The notes under the pieces: model-generated | What the model saw: only the letters and a program-made list of their open reading frames with translations | The model's database searches: none | Told to the model about the DNA's origin: nothing | Translations under genes and position numbers: made by a program | In this document: positions 1 to 11,049 of the stretch, piece after piece | Layout of the letters: each line of letters begins with the position of its first letter | Position numbering within the stretch: the stretch's first letter is position 1 | From: Cornus controversa | Taxonomy: Eukaryota > Streptophyta > Magnoliopsida > Cornales > Cornaceae | Direction: 5' to 3' | Length of the DNA: 64,000 nt | Assembly (NCBI GenBank): GCA_026545225.1 | Contig: CM048845.1 | Coordinates: 88,786,533-88,850,532, forward strand

Positions 1-895
1 TGCCATAGAAGTAGAAAAAGTGTAGTTGAGGAATTAAATCGAACACTTGGTGTGCACAATTCTTTTGTAACCTTCAACCTCCTTTTTTCGGCAATATTTC
101 CACCCAAATCGAACAAGTAATTGCACCAATTTGATCCCCCAAACTTGGTCTTCAAAAGCCCTCAAAAAGATTTGAACAATTTCTTCAAGGAAAAACTTCA
201 CTTACTTTGATGTTGAACTTGAAAAAGTGTGAGCTTCCTTTGAGAACTAGTGATTTTTGATCCACTTTGATGTTGAAGTTGATGTTGATCAATGTTGAAT
301 CCTTGTATAATAATCACTAATTGAAGAAATTAGTTTTCCGGATGATATAGGACTTGAATTGGAGTTCAAAGAGGTAGAAGATGTAAGTAGTAGCAACCAA
401 ATAGGATAAGGAGTCCATTTATAGAGCAAACTTTCGGCCAGCCCCTCTATACCCTTGGGCGATCGATCCCCCTTGGAGTGGGCGATCGATCGCCCACCTG
501 CTGGTGGGGATCTTCAAGAATTCCCATGGGGCGATCGATCCCCCTTGACTGGGGCGATCGATCCCCCCCCTGAAGGCCTGTTTGACCCTCCATCGCCCAA
601 GTTCGACCGAGACTTGATATTTTTGAGTCTCCATCGCCCAAGGTCGACCGAGAGCACGATTTTTCACCCGTCTTGAGTCCGAATACCTCGGTACACCTCT
701 TGGCATCCTCCGGAAGCAACTTATACATCAAAAACTCAAAGAAAAAACATTAAAACACAACTAGAATTGAAGAAAAACCTAAGAAAACTAGAATCAAAAA
801 TTAAAATTAAAGAAAACTAAACGAAATAAAGTATAGAAATACATACAAAACCTACTATTTAACGTCCGTAGGAGACGATTGACTCTCCGAAGGGA
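1..895 (-). other. 3' untranslated internal region of element 1
   Basis: This stretch follows the integrase stop on the minus strand. I see no long frame with recognisable protein similarity and no match to the element's LTR, so the 3' LTR must begin beyond position 1. Athila elements often carry a long non-coding or env-like stretch here; nothing env-like is visible. The only notable structure is a cluster of short GC-rich repeats at 457-654. Confidence 0.6.
457..654. repeat. Clustered palindromic GATCGATC motifs and a 41-bp direct repeat
   Basis: Four copies of a G-run plus cGATCGATc plus C-run motif occur at about 458-472, 480-495, 528-545 and 551-568; each is a near-perfect palindrome. 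Just after them, a segment beginning ccatcgcccaag.tcgaccgag occurs at about 590 and again at 631, a spacing of 41 bp. The block is strongly GC-rich in AT-rich surroundings. It lies between integrase and the expected 3' LTR. No function is known to me. Confidence 0.7.
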
Positions 896-2626
896 TTAAG
901 TCGGATAGATGGGATCCGTCAAGTCGACGGACTCCACGTCTCTTCTTGGCACACATCCTTCCACACAATGTTTCAACCTTTGGCCATTAACTTTCATCAA
1001 AGTATTATCTCTAAAGCTTCGAATTTCCACGGCACCATGAGGAAAAACCGAAATCACTTGGAATGGTCCATCCCACCTTGAACGCAATTTTCCGGGGAAC
1101 AACCGAAGCTTGGAATTGAAGAGCCACACTTTATCACCTGGAGAGAAGGACTTTCGTGAGATGTGTTGATCATGAAATGCTTTCGTCCTCTCCTTGTAAA
1201 TTCGTGAACTTTCATAAGCATCACGTCTAAACTCTTCTAATTCATTCAATTGCAACTTCCTCTCTTCCCCAGCTCTTTTTGCATCGAAATTGAATTTTCG
1301 AATTGCCCAAAGTGCCTTGTGCTCAATCTCGACTGGAAGATGACATGCTTTCCCATACACTAACCGATATGGTGACATACCGATAGGGGTCTTGTAAGCA
1401 GTCCGATACGCCCATAGTGCTTCGCTCAGTCGTAACGACCAATCTCTTCTATCTGGTCTCACTGTCTTCTCGAGAACATGCTTAATTTCTCGATTGGACA
1501 GCTCTACTTGCCCACTTGTTTGAGGATGATAAGGCGTTGCCACCTTATGTGTCACTGAATATTTAGCAAGCAAACCTCTCAAGAATTTATTGCAAAAGTG
1601 AGTACCACCATCACTGATCAAGGCTCGAGGAATTCCAAATCGACTAAGAATATTCTCATGCATGAATTTAATTACCACCTTGTGATCATTGGTTCGAGTT
1701 GCAATGGCCTCCACCCACTTGGAGACATAATCCACTCCAACCAGAATATATTCGTAGCCAAAAGAAGGTGGAAAGGGTCCCATAAAATCAATTCCCCAAA
1801 CGTCAAAAATCTCCACCACCAGAATGGGGCTCATGGGCATCATATCACGCCTCGACATTGAACCCAATCTTTGACAACGATCACAAGTCTTACAGAAAAC
1901 ATATGCATCGTGAAACAGAGAAGGCCAAAAGAATCCACATTGAAGTACCTTTGCCGCTGTCTTCCTTGCACTGAAGTGGCCTCCACATGCCAATGAATGG
2001 CAGAACTTGAGAATATCTTGAAACTCATGGTCTGGGACACATCGCCGAATAATCTGATCTGGACAATATTTAAATAACTCTGGATCTTCCCAAAAGTAAT
2101 GATGAACTTTAGAGAAGAATCGATCACGTTCTCGCTTGGTCCAGTCTCTTGGCACTTTTCCCGTGGCTAAATAGTTCACAATATCTGCATACCATGGTGT
2201 GGAGTTGTCGGACACTCCAAACAATTGCTCCCTCTGAAGTGTTTTGGAGAGTGTAGTGCATACAGAAGTTACCACCATGGTAGAAATTTGATCTTCAAAC
2301 ACCTTCTTCTCCTTCTGTTTTTCTTGCACCCTTACTTCATCTACAGATTCAATCACCTCTTCAGAGTCCATGAAGAAGACATCAGTCTGATCTGGAGGAT
2401 TCTCAACAGCATTGAAAATATTAAGTTTAACCTTCATGTTGCCAAAGGAAATATCCATGATCCCTGACCTACAATTTATGCAAGCATCAGCAGTAGCTAA
2501 GAAAGGTCGACCAAGGATCACAGGAATGTGCCTCTTCGGATTGTGAACCGGCTCAGTGTCAAGTACAATGAAATCAACAGGAAAGTAGAACTTGTCCACT
2601 TTAATGAGCACATCTTCTATGATTCC
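896..2626 (-). pseudogene. Protease C-terminal part fused to integrase (reverse transcriptase missing)
   Basis: After the in-frame TGA at 2626-2624 the frame stays open for about 575 codons. It begins with the protease tail (GIIEDVL... then [10 protein letters not shown] and [12 protein letters not shown]). It then passes through a charged linker directly into sequence normally found just before integrase ([14 protein letters not shown]). The integrase has an HHCC zinc finger ([10 protein letters not shown], then CKTCDRC), the catalytic triad in [20 protein letters not shown] and [17 protein letters not shown], and a C-terminal region ending near 899. Reverse transcriptase and RNase H, several hundred residues in intact relatives, are absent with no frameshift. 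Either this copy had an in-frame internal deletion or it belongs to a non-autonomous lineage. Confidence 0.85.
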
Positions 2627-4690
2627 TCAGGGTTGCTTTGTTGATCTGTCTGCAAATTGTAATACCACCGAGGTAGGCTTCAATTCTCCCAAGCCCAATT
2701 GTAAGTAAACTGAATAGGGTAGCAAATTCACACTTGCACCCAAATCAAGAAGAGCTTTATCCACATGGTGCTCCCCAATAATGCATGAGATAGTTGGAGC
2801 ACCAGGATCTTTGTACTTGGGAGGAGTACACTGCTGAATTATTGAACTTACTTGTTGTGGCAGCATTACTTTCTTTGGCACATGGCTTTTAGAACGCCTT
2901 TTCTGAGTGCACAAGTCCTTCAAAAATTTTGCATAAGGAGGAATTTGCTTGATGGCATCAAGGAGTGGCAAATTAATCTTCACTTGGCGAAACACCTCCA
3001 TCATGTCATGCAGCTTGTCCCCTTGCTTCCCCAACTTAGATGCTTCAAGAAAACGTTGTGGGAAAGGAGCCTTGGGCTCATAAGGAATTTCAGCACTTGG
3101 ACTTGTGATCACTTTTTCTTCTTCTTTCTTCTCACCCACCTTATTGTCAATTATTTTCCCACTTCTCAAAGTGGTAATGGCTTGAACTTGCTCATGGTGT
3201 GGGTTGCTTGTGGAAGCTTGCATCCCTCTTGGATTAGTAATTGGTTGACTAGGGAGCTTCCCTTCTTCTCTTCTACTTAATGAAGTAGCAAGCTGTCCAA
3301 ACTGAGATTCCAGTTTGGCAATGGATTGAGAATGCGAATGCACTAGCTGAACTGTAGATTGTACTGTTGCTGCAGTAGCTTGCACTGTCTCTATAAGAGA
3401 ATCAAGCTTGTCAAATTTAGACAAGGTAAGAGTCAGCTTGTCTTCAATAGCAGAAATTCTTTGGGCCATAGGACTTTGTGTTTGATATTGCTGTTGAGGC
3501 ACAAAAGTCCTAGGTTGATATGATGGTTGCATTGCTGCCCCTTGGTTACTGTAAGAAAAACCAGGATGATTCCTCCATGTGGGATTGTAAGTATTACCTC
3601 GTGGAGGATTCATTGGTCCAGTGAAAGTAGCTTGAACTTGCTCATGTTGAATATCAGAAAATTGTCCCATTGAAGGACAATTGCTCACATTATGCATAGG
3701 ACTAGAGCAGAATTCACACGGGCTTAGCAATGAAGAATTTGAAGCAGAAGGAGTTTGATTGGCAGCCATAATTGCTGCTACCTTCTGTGCAATTAAATCA
3801 ATATCAGTTGGCATAGCTTCTGAAGCACCAACCTCAAAAATCCCATCAGTCTTCCTGGTAGTGGCAGGTCTGCTAGAACGAGTAGAGGACACATGTTGTA
3901 GAGAGTTGTCACTAAGATTTTCAAATAAGGTCCATGCCTCTTCTTCACTCTTCAACATAAAAGTACCTCCACATGACGCATCAACCATCTGTCTGTTGGC
4001 TTCTGTGAGCCCTTCATGAAAACTCTGCACTAGTTGCCACTTAGGAACTTGATGATGGGGACACTTCCTAAGAAGGTCCTTGAATCTTTCCCATGTCTCA
4101 TAAAATTGTTCCCCCTCATGTTGGGAGAAACCAGTGATAGCACGTCTGAACTGATTGGTCTTCCCTATCGGAAAATACTTCTTGAGAAACTCATGTTGCA
4201 TCTGAGTCCAAGTCGTGATAGAACCAGCCGGTAGAGAGTTGAACCAATACTTTGCTTTGTCTTTCAAAGAGAATGGAAAAAGTCTCATTCTGAAAGCATC
4301 TTCAGAGAAGTTGTGAATTTTTGTAGTTGAGCACACTTCAATGAAGTCATCCAGATGCTTGTAAGGGTCTTCTTGAGTCAGCCCAAAATAAGATGGTAGC
4401 ATCTGAATAATGCTGGACTTGATCTCATAATTCTGTGCTGTGACATTGGGCAGTTGAAAACCTGCTGGCGAGGTATATGTCTCAGGAACATAGTAGTCCC
4501 TAAGCAATCTAGCTCTTTCTCCATCAGCATTAGGAACAAGGTTATTATTCCTCTCTTCTGCCATGTCTTCAATTATTTCTTCCTCTTGCACAATGGTATC
4601 AACAGGGATGTTCCTCTGTTGTCTAAGAGTACGTTCAGGCTCAGGATCAAGAGGTATCAAAGGATCAGCCACAGAACGACGACCTTGCAT
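2627..4690 (-). pseudogene. Gag polyprotein and start of protease, element 1
   Basis: An ATG at 4690 opens a 687-residue frame. It holds a retrotransposon gag domain (RLFPFSLKDKAKYWFNSLP, FHEGLTEANRQMVDA), a CCHC zinc knuckle (CEFCSSPMHNVSNC), a proline- and glutamine-rich linker, a coiled segment, and the start of an aspartic protease (LLDLGASVNLLPYSVYLQLGLGELKP). The protease uses DLGA where classical retropepsins have D[ST]GA, as do related plant elements. The frame ends at a TGA inside a motif reading K.PRGxIEDVL in element 2, so the stop most likely arose from an arginine CGA codon by C-to-T change. Without that stop it would run into the integrase frame. Confidence 0.88.
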
Positions 4691-4811
4691 ATATTACTAA
4701 AAGCACCTGAAAAGAAAACAAAAACAAGAATAAAAATAAAATATAAAAATTTCCTAAACTAAAAATCCAATTAAAACTAATTCTGTAAAATCCAATCAAT
4801 CAAATAGATAA

Positions 4812-4829
4812 TCCCCGGCAACGGCGCCA
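4812..4829 (-). other. Primer binding site for tRNA-Asp, element 1
   Basis: On the minus strand the 18 bases read TGGCGCCGTTGCCGGGGA, complementary to the 3' end of plant tRNA-Asp including the CCA. It lies five bases inside the LTR edge, the usual place for priming minus-strand cDNA synthesis. Athila-type elements commonly use tRNA-Asp. Confidence 0.9.
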
Positions 4830-4834
4830 AAAAT

Positions 4835-6339
4835 TGATTCGTGTGTGAGTGTGACTCAAAAAGTATATCAATTAAAATTTCCACACTTCGCAATAGAACG
4901 AATTCCTTGCAGAATAGGGCTATCGAAATGAATGGGTATCGTACCTCAGGGATTATGTTCTGACGAGTTGGAACACAGAACTAATTCTAATTAAATTTAT
5001 AAGAAAAGAATTCTGATTTTTAACTAATTAAAAAGATAAAATAAAATAAATCAAAGGTAAACAGATAATGAAGATAATAAGAGAGAAACCTAGGGTGTTT
5101 GACTTCACCACTAACTCCACAATCAATGGTCAATTGAATCAACTATAGGGGAATTACATCATGCATAAGTGGTGTCGGTGGCTACAAGCTCACCTTCATC
5201 CGTCAAGAAGATAACATATGATTAAGGCTAAGCCATGGACTATCTTCGATTGGCATGGGCCATCTGCCTAACTACTCTAATCTAGGGTGCAGTATGGTTC
5301 ATCTTCTCTAGGCATAATCCATCAAAGCTCATAACAATATATTCAGTGATTACCATTGTGCAATAATCTCTCTCATGATCACAGAAAACAAAAGAGATTG
5401 AGTTCAATAACAACAACTAAATATCTAAGACAAGATAAGAAATCATTGAGATTGAATTTACAAGACTTTTATTGCTCAATTCATTAATAAGAATCCTCAC
5501 AATTACACAATCTATGCATGTATATAAAGGTCCCCAATAATTAAAACAATCAAACCATTGATGCTTTGTTAGGGCTACATCAAAACCCTAGTGGATGAAC
5601 TAGCCGCTCATGGTAGAAGAAGAAGCTTCAACTGTTGAGGAAGAAGACATCATCTTTCTGAATTACGCGTATGACTTCGTTCTCCAATGGCTCTGCAATA
5701 TGTTCTGTTCTCTTCAGCCCTCTCAGACTCTCCAATCTCTGTGTAAGCTCTCTCTCTTCAGCCTCCAAGTCTTCCCTTTATTCCCCAAGAGAATACACCA
5801 AAGTCCTAATCCAATTAGGAATTAATTAGGGTTTCCCGCAGCACTAATCAGGTGGGTTTTTCCTGCTGACTTCGGCCCGACTTTTGACCCACTAGAAGTC
5901 CGATTTACGGAATTTTCGTGAAATACAAAAGTGTGCAGAATCAAATTTCGTTCAACCCCACGCGAAAATAATGTCGATTTGAGGCTCGGAAATAAGACTT
6001 CTGGTCCGTTTTCCAAAACGGGATTAAGACTGCATTATGCGCAGATTTGGGCTTCAGGCCCGAAACCTTCTTAAGCAGCTGTAATTCTCTTGGACCTCTT
6101 CCTTGGGCTGATTTGAGTTGAAATAAATGGTTGAGTGACTCTCCTTGATGTAGGCTTCATCTCACCATCTTGGATGTCTTCTTTAAAAACCCAAAAGCAC
6201 GGTTTTAACTGAAATAATCATTAAGGCCCTGAAAATACAGAAAACACTAAAACAAAGTAAAATCACAAAATAATCTATCACTAAGAGAATAAAATACATA
6301 AGTTAAGAGGCTAGAATGCGTAACATTCAACGCCTATCA
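4835..6339 (-). repeat. 5' LTR of element 1
   Basis: On the minus strand the LTR starts TGATAGGCGTTGAATG and ends ACACACGAATCA, giving TGAT...ATCA ends and a length of 1505 bp. The inner edge is fixed by the primer site and the outer edge by comparison with the solo LTRs at 7500-8910 and 11050-12540, which share both ends. The outer edge abuts an inverted LTR piece with no spacer. Confidence 0.9.
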
Positions 6340-7036
6340 GGAACCTTTATATACATGCATAGATTGTGTAATTGTGAGGATTCTTATTATAGAATTGAGC
6401 AATAAAAGTCTTGTAAATTCAGTTTCAATGATTTCTTATCTTGTCTTAGATATTTAGTTGTTGTTATTGAACTCAATCTCTTTTGTTTTCTGTGATCATG
6501 AGAGAGATTATTACACAATGGTAATCACTGAATATATTGTTATGAGCTTTGACGGATTATGCCTAGAGAAGATGAACCATACTGCACCCTAGATTAGAGT
6601 AGTTAAGCAGATGGCCCATGCCAATCGAAGATAGTCCATGGCTTAGCCTTAATCATATGTTATCTTCTTGACGGATGAAGGTGAGCTTGTAGCCACCGAC
6701 ACCACTTATGCATGATGTAATTCCCCTATAGTTGATTCAATTAACCATTGATTGTGGAGTTAGTGGTGAAGTCAAACACCCTAGGTTTCTCTCCTATTAT
6801 CTTCACTATCTTGTTTACTTTGATTTATTTTATTTTATCTTTTTAATTAGTTTAGTTTGAAAATCAGAATTCTTTTCTTATAAATTTAATTAGAATTAAT
6901 TCCGTATTCCAACTCGTCAGACCATAATCCCTGAGGTACGATACCCATTCCTTTCGATAGCCCTATTCTGCAAGGAATTCGTTCTATTGCGAAGTGTGAA
7001 AATTTTTAATTGGTATACTTTTTGAGTCACACTCAC
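6340..7036 (+). repeat. Truncated plus-strand LTR of the element-1 family
   Basis: The sequence matches the 3' half of the family LTR, from ggaacctttatatacatgc to gtcacactcac, in the direction opposite to the LTR at 4835-6339. Its first half is missing because element 1 begins at 6339. Its last ten or so bases (acacgaatca) are also missing before protease sequence of element 2 resumes. The simplest reading is an older LTR inserted in element 2 and then split by element 1. Confidence 0.8.
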
Positions 7037-7499
7037 ATTTTTCCAAGCACTATCAATATCAAAATTACAGTCAAAATTAGTTAGGTTTGCCTCTAAAGGG
7101 TCCTTATAACTAGCATGAATAAAAGTATTCTGATCTAGACTCTCTATTAAATTTACCTCACAAATATCCTTAGAATCTGGTGGTTGTCGGTTTATGTTAA
7201 AAATATTAAGCTCAACCGACATATTTCCAAAAGAGAGTTTTACAACACCATTCCTACAGTTGATTAGAGCATTTGAAGTGGCTAAGAATGGACGACCAAA
7301 TATGACAGGAATCTGGCTAGTAGGATTAGTTACAGGTTGAGTGTCTAAGACAATAAAGTCTACAGGGAAGAAGAATTTATCAACCTGAATAAGCACATCC
7401 TCAATAACACCACGAGGTACCTTAACTGAGCGATCTGGTAATTGGAGTACCACCTTCATGGGTTTCAACTCACCAAGACCTAGTTGCTTGTAAACAGAG
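7037..7499 (-). pseudogene. Protease fragment of element 2, split by a solo LTR
   Basis: The minus-strand frame continues the protease begun at 8911 upwards: [43 protein letters not shown] and IFGRPFLATSNA all align with the protease of element 1. The reading frame stops making sense at about 7037, where LTR sequence begins. The catalytic part (LLDLGASVKLLPYSV) lies on the other side of the solo LTR, near 8920-8960. Confidence 0.82.
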
Positions 7500-8910
7500 T
7501 GATAGGCGTTGAATGTTACGTATTCTAGCCTCTTAACTTATATATTTTATTCTCTTAGTGATAGATTATTTTGTAATTTTACTTCATTTTCAGGGCCTTA
7601 ATGATTATTTCAGTTAAAACCGTGATTTTGGACTTTTAAAGATGACATGCAAGATGGTTAGATGAAGCCTACTTCAATGAGATCTATTCCACCATTTATT
7701 TCAACTCAAATCAGCCCAAGAAAGAGGTCCAAGAGAATTACAACTGCTTAAGAAGGTTTCGGGCCTGAAGCCCAAATCTGCGCATAATAGTCTTAATCCC
7801 GTTTTGGAAAACGGACCAGAAGTCTTATTTTTGAGTATCAAATCGACATTATTTTCACTTAGGGTTGAACGAAATTTGATTCTACACACTTTTGTATTTC
7901 ATAAAAATTCCGTAAATCGGACTTCTAGTGGGTCAAAAGTTGAGCCGAAATCAGCAGAAAAAATCCACCTGATTAGTGCTGCGGGAAAACCTAATTAATT
8001 CCTAATTAGATTAGGACTTTGATGTATTCTCTTGGCTATTTAAAGTAAAAAATTGGGGCTATATTGAGGAGGCTTGGCAGCAGCTTTGAAGAGCTTTTGG
8101 AATAGAGAATTATTGGAGAACAAGGCGTATCATGAGCGACTAGTTCAGCCACCAGGGTTTTGATGGAGTCCTAACTAAACATCACTGGTTTGATTGTTCT
8201 AATTATTGGGGATTTTTGTATTCATTCATAGATTGTGTAATTTAGAGGATTCTTATTATAGAATTGAGCAATACAAGTCTTATAAATTCAGTTTCAATGA
8301 TTTCTTATCTTGTCTTAGATACTTGATTGTTGTTATTGAACTCGTCCCTCTTGTTTTCTGTGATCATGAGAGTGATTATTACATAATGGTTTTCACTGAA
8401 TATATCATTAAAAGCTTTGATGGATTATGCCTAGAGAAGATGAACCATACTCCACCTTAGATTAGAGTAGTTAGGCAGATGGCCCATGCCAATCGAAGAT
8501 AGTCCATGACTTAGCCTTAATCATATGTTATCTTCTTGACGGATGGAGGTGAGCTTCTAGCCACCGACACCACTTATGCATGATATGATGCCCCATAGTT
8601 AGTTAAATTGACCATTGATTGTGAAGTTAGTGGTGAAATCAATTACCCTAGACTTATCTTATATTCTCTACACTCCTTAATTTTTCTTGCTTTTGTTCAA
8701 TTGCTTCATTAGTTAATTTAGAATTAAAAATCAGAATTTAGTTCTTTTAAATTTAATTAGAATTAGTCCTAACAATTCAACTCAGTCAAACCACAGTCCC
8801 TGAGGTACGATACCCCTTTCGATAGCCCTATTCTGCAAGGAATTCGTTCTATTGCGAAGTGTGGAAATTTTTAATTGATATATTTTTGAGTCATACTCAC
8901 ACACGAATCA
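7500..8910 (+). mobile_element. Solo LTR of the element-1 family, inserted in protease of element 2
   Basis: The 1411-bp sequence begins TGATAGGCGTTG and ends ACACGAATCA, as in the LTR of element 1. It is flanked by the 5-bp direct repeat cagag (7495-7499 and 8911-8915), the expected target-site duplication. Removing it with one repeat copy rejoins the protease of element 2 between LLPYSV and YKQLGLGEL. No internal region is present, so it formed by recombination between two LTRs. Confidence 0.93.
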
Positions 8911-10885
8911 CAGAGTAAGGCAACAATTTGACACTCGCACCCAAGTCAAGCAAAGCTTGCTCAATTTTTTGATCACCTATGGTACATGAAATCGTAGGAC
9001 ATCCAGGATCCTTAAATTTAGGTGGAGTGAGATGTTGGATGATTGAGTTAACTTGCTCAGAAAAGAAGGTTTTCTTGTCCACATTCAAGCCACGTTTGAC
9101 TGTACACAAATCTTTCAAGAATTTTGCATAAGAGGGGACATGTTGAATTGCATCGAGAAATGAAATATTAATTTTGACTTGTTTAAACACTTCCATAATC
9201 TCATTATAGTGATTCTTCTTCTTAGGCTTTTGAAGTCTTTGAGGATATGGTGCAGTAGTAACAAAGTTCCTAATTGGTGGACTTATTGGAGATGGTGGGT
9301 CAAGACTAGGGACTTGAATTTCTGACTCAACTTCAGATGTAGTTTTGTCATCCCTTCCTAAACCGCTAACATGGTCCTTTTCAATTTTCTCATTATGTAT
9401 AGGCATTTGGACTCCATTATCAACTTGTTTGCCTGATCTTAAAGTTGTGATAGAGTGAACCTGCTCATGTGAACCAGAAGTGGACGGGTCACTAATATGA
9501 AACTGGCCCTTTGGGTTAGGCACAGGTTGACTAGGAAACTTTCCCTTCTCCCTCTCTCCTACAACAATGGCTAATTGACCTATTTGAGTTTCTAACTTAG
9601 AAATTGACTAACTGGTCTGTTGCATGAACTGTTGGAGAATATCTTCTAAAGTTGGTCTTTGTTGAGGTGGGAGAACATACGAAGGGGCATTTTGGGACAT
9701 GGAAGGATATGAAAATTGTGGTTGCCCTTGGGGTTGCATAGGTTGCACCCCTTGGTTGTTCCGAGGTTGGTCTTGCCTCCAAGAAAAATTAGGGTGGTTC
9801 CTCCAATTAGGATTGTATGTGTCAAAATAGGGGCTGCCAAATGGTTTCTTATAAGAATTGAGTGCATTGGCTTGTTCGACTATACACTCCTGAAAAGATG
9901 TAATAGAAGGACAAGTTTGCGCCGTATGAGAAGAACTCTCACACAATTGACACACCTCACTAACTGCACGAATAGAAGAATTACTTCCTTTACTCATCTC
10001 TATAACCTATATTTTCCTAGTTAGACTAGCTATCCTCGCACTCAAATTGATATCCTCTTCGACCTGATAGATTCCTCCCTTTTTGGGTTCTGAGATCATT
10101 GATAGACCACTCCTTTCAACCCTCCCTGAGTACTCCCATTATTGAGAGTTCTCTGACAATGCATCAAGAAATTGCCATGCTTCATCCTCATTCTTAGACA
10201 TAAATTCTATCCCACCTCGTGACTCAATTAGTTGACGATTATGGGGTAACAACCCCTTATAAAAGAATTGAACTAATTGCCACTTGGCAAAACCATGATG
10301 GGGACACTTAAAGAGAATATCATTAAATTTCTCCCAACATATGTAAAACTCTTCACCTTCTTTTTGAGTAAATTGCATGATATTTCGACGAAGGGAGTTA
10401 GTTTTGTGCATGGGAAAGAATTTGGTAAGGAATTTGGTGCATAACCCATTCCATGAATTGACAGACGCGGGTTCGAGTGAGTATAACCAAGATTTTGCTT
10501 TCTCTTTCAAAGAGAATGGAAATAATCGCAATTTAATTGACTTAGAAATATTTTGAAATTGTAGTGTGGAGCAAATCTCTAAAAATTCCTTAACATGGAG
10601 GTATGGATCATCAGAGCTAAAACCTCTAAAAGTGGGCAGTAAATTAATTACTGCCGCCCGTATCTCAAAATGTCCCTGTTGGGTAGCAGGTAACACAATG
10701 CAAGAAGGGTTTGTAATATGCACGGGAGTGTAATAGTCCTTAAGGGATTTAGTTTCAACAGGATCTGCCATCTTGGGCAAAGAAGGATCTCTAACACTAG
10801 AATTTTTCACACCCTTTTGAAAGGTTCTCTCAATCTCAAGATCTAATGGAAACAACTCTGGATTCAGTGATCGACGACCTAACAT
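8911..10885 (-). pseudogene. Gag and start of protease of element 2, decayed
   Basis: A frame opens at ATG 10885 (MLGRRSLNPELFPLD) with a retrotransposon gag domain (LRLFPFSLKEKAKSWLYSLEP, GGIEFMSKNEDEAWQFLDAL). It meets a stop at 10139 where element 1 continues. Further pieces follow: a CCHC zinc knuckle (CQLCESSSHTAQTC) with a Pro/Gln-rich linker at 9997-9608, and the gag end plus protease start (TISCTIGDQKIEQALLDLGASVK) at 9523-8911. At least two in-frame stops separate them, so no full gag can be made. The protease goes on at 7499 after the solo LTR. Confidence 0.85.
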
Positions 10886-11049
10886 ACACTAAAATGGCTC
10901 ACAAAAACACCAACCAAATAAACAAGCAAATTTTTTTTTTTCAAATTTAATTCAAGGTTAGTGATTTCTATTTTAATTTTTAATTTTTATTATTTTTTTC
11001 CTAAAGAATTATCTGGACTAGTTCTAAAATAATTCTTACCTAGTTAGAC

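Larger units (their letters stand above)
1..6339 (-). mobile_element. Athila-like Ty3/gypsy retrotransposon, element 1 (3' end outside window)
   Basis: The element reads on the minus strand as 5' LTR (6339-4835), tRNA-Asp primer binding site (4829-4812), gag and start of protease (4690-2627), rest of protease and integrase (2626-896), then an untranslated stretch to the window edge. The order, the tRNA-Asp primer and the gag and integrase sequences fit the Athila/Tat side of Ty3/gypsy elements. No reverse transcriptase or RNase H lies between protease and integrase, although the frame is open across the join. One in-frame stop breaks the protease. The 3' LTR is not in the window. It interrupts an LTR of its own family (6340-7036), so it is younger than that LTR. 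The clade name is from recalled family resemblance; the structure is read directly. Confidence 0.85.
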
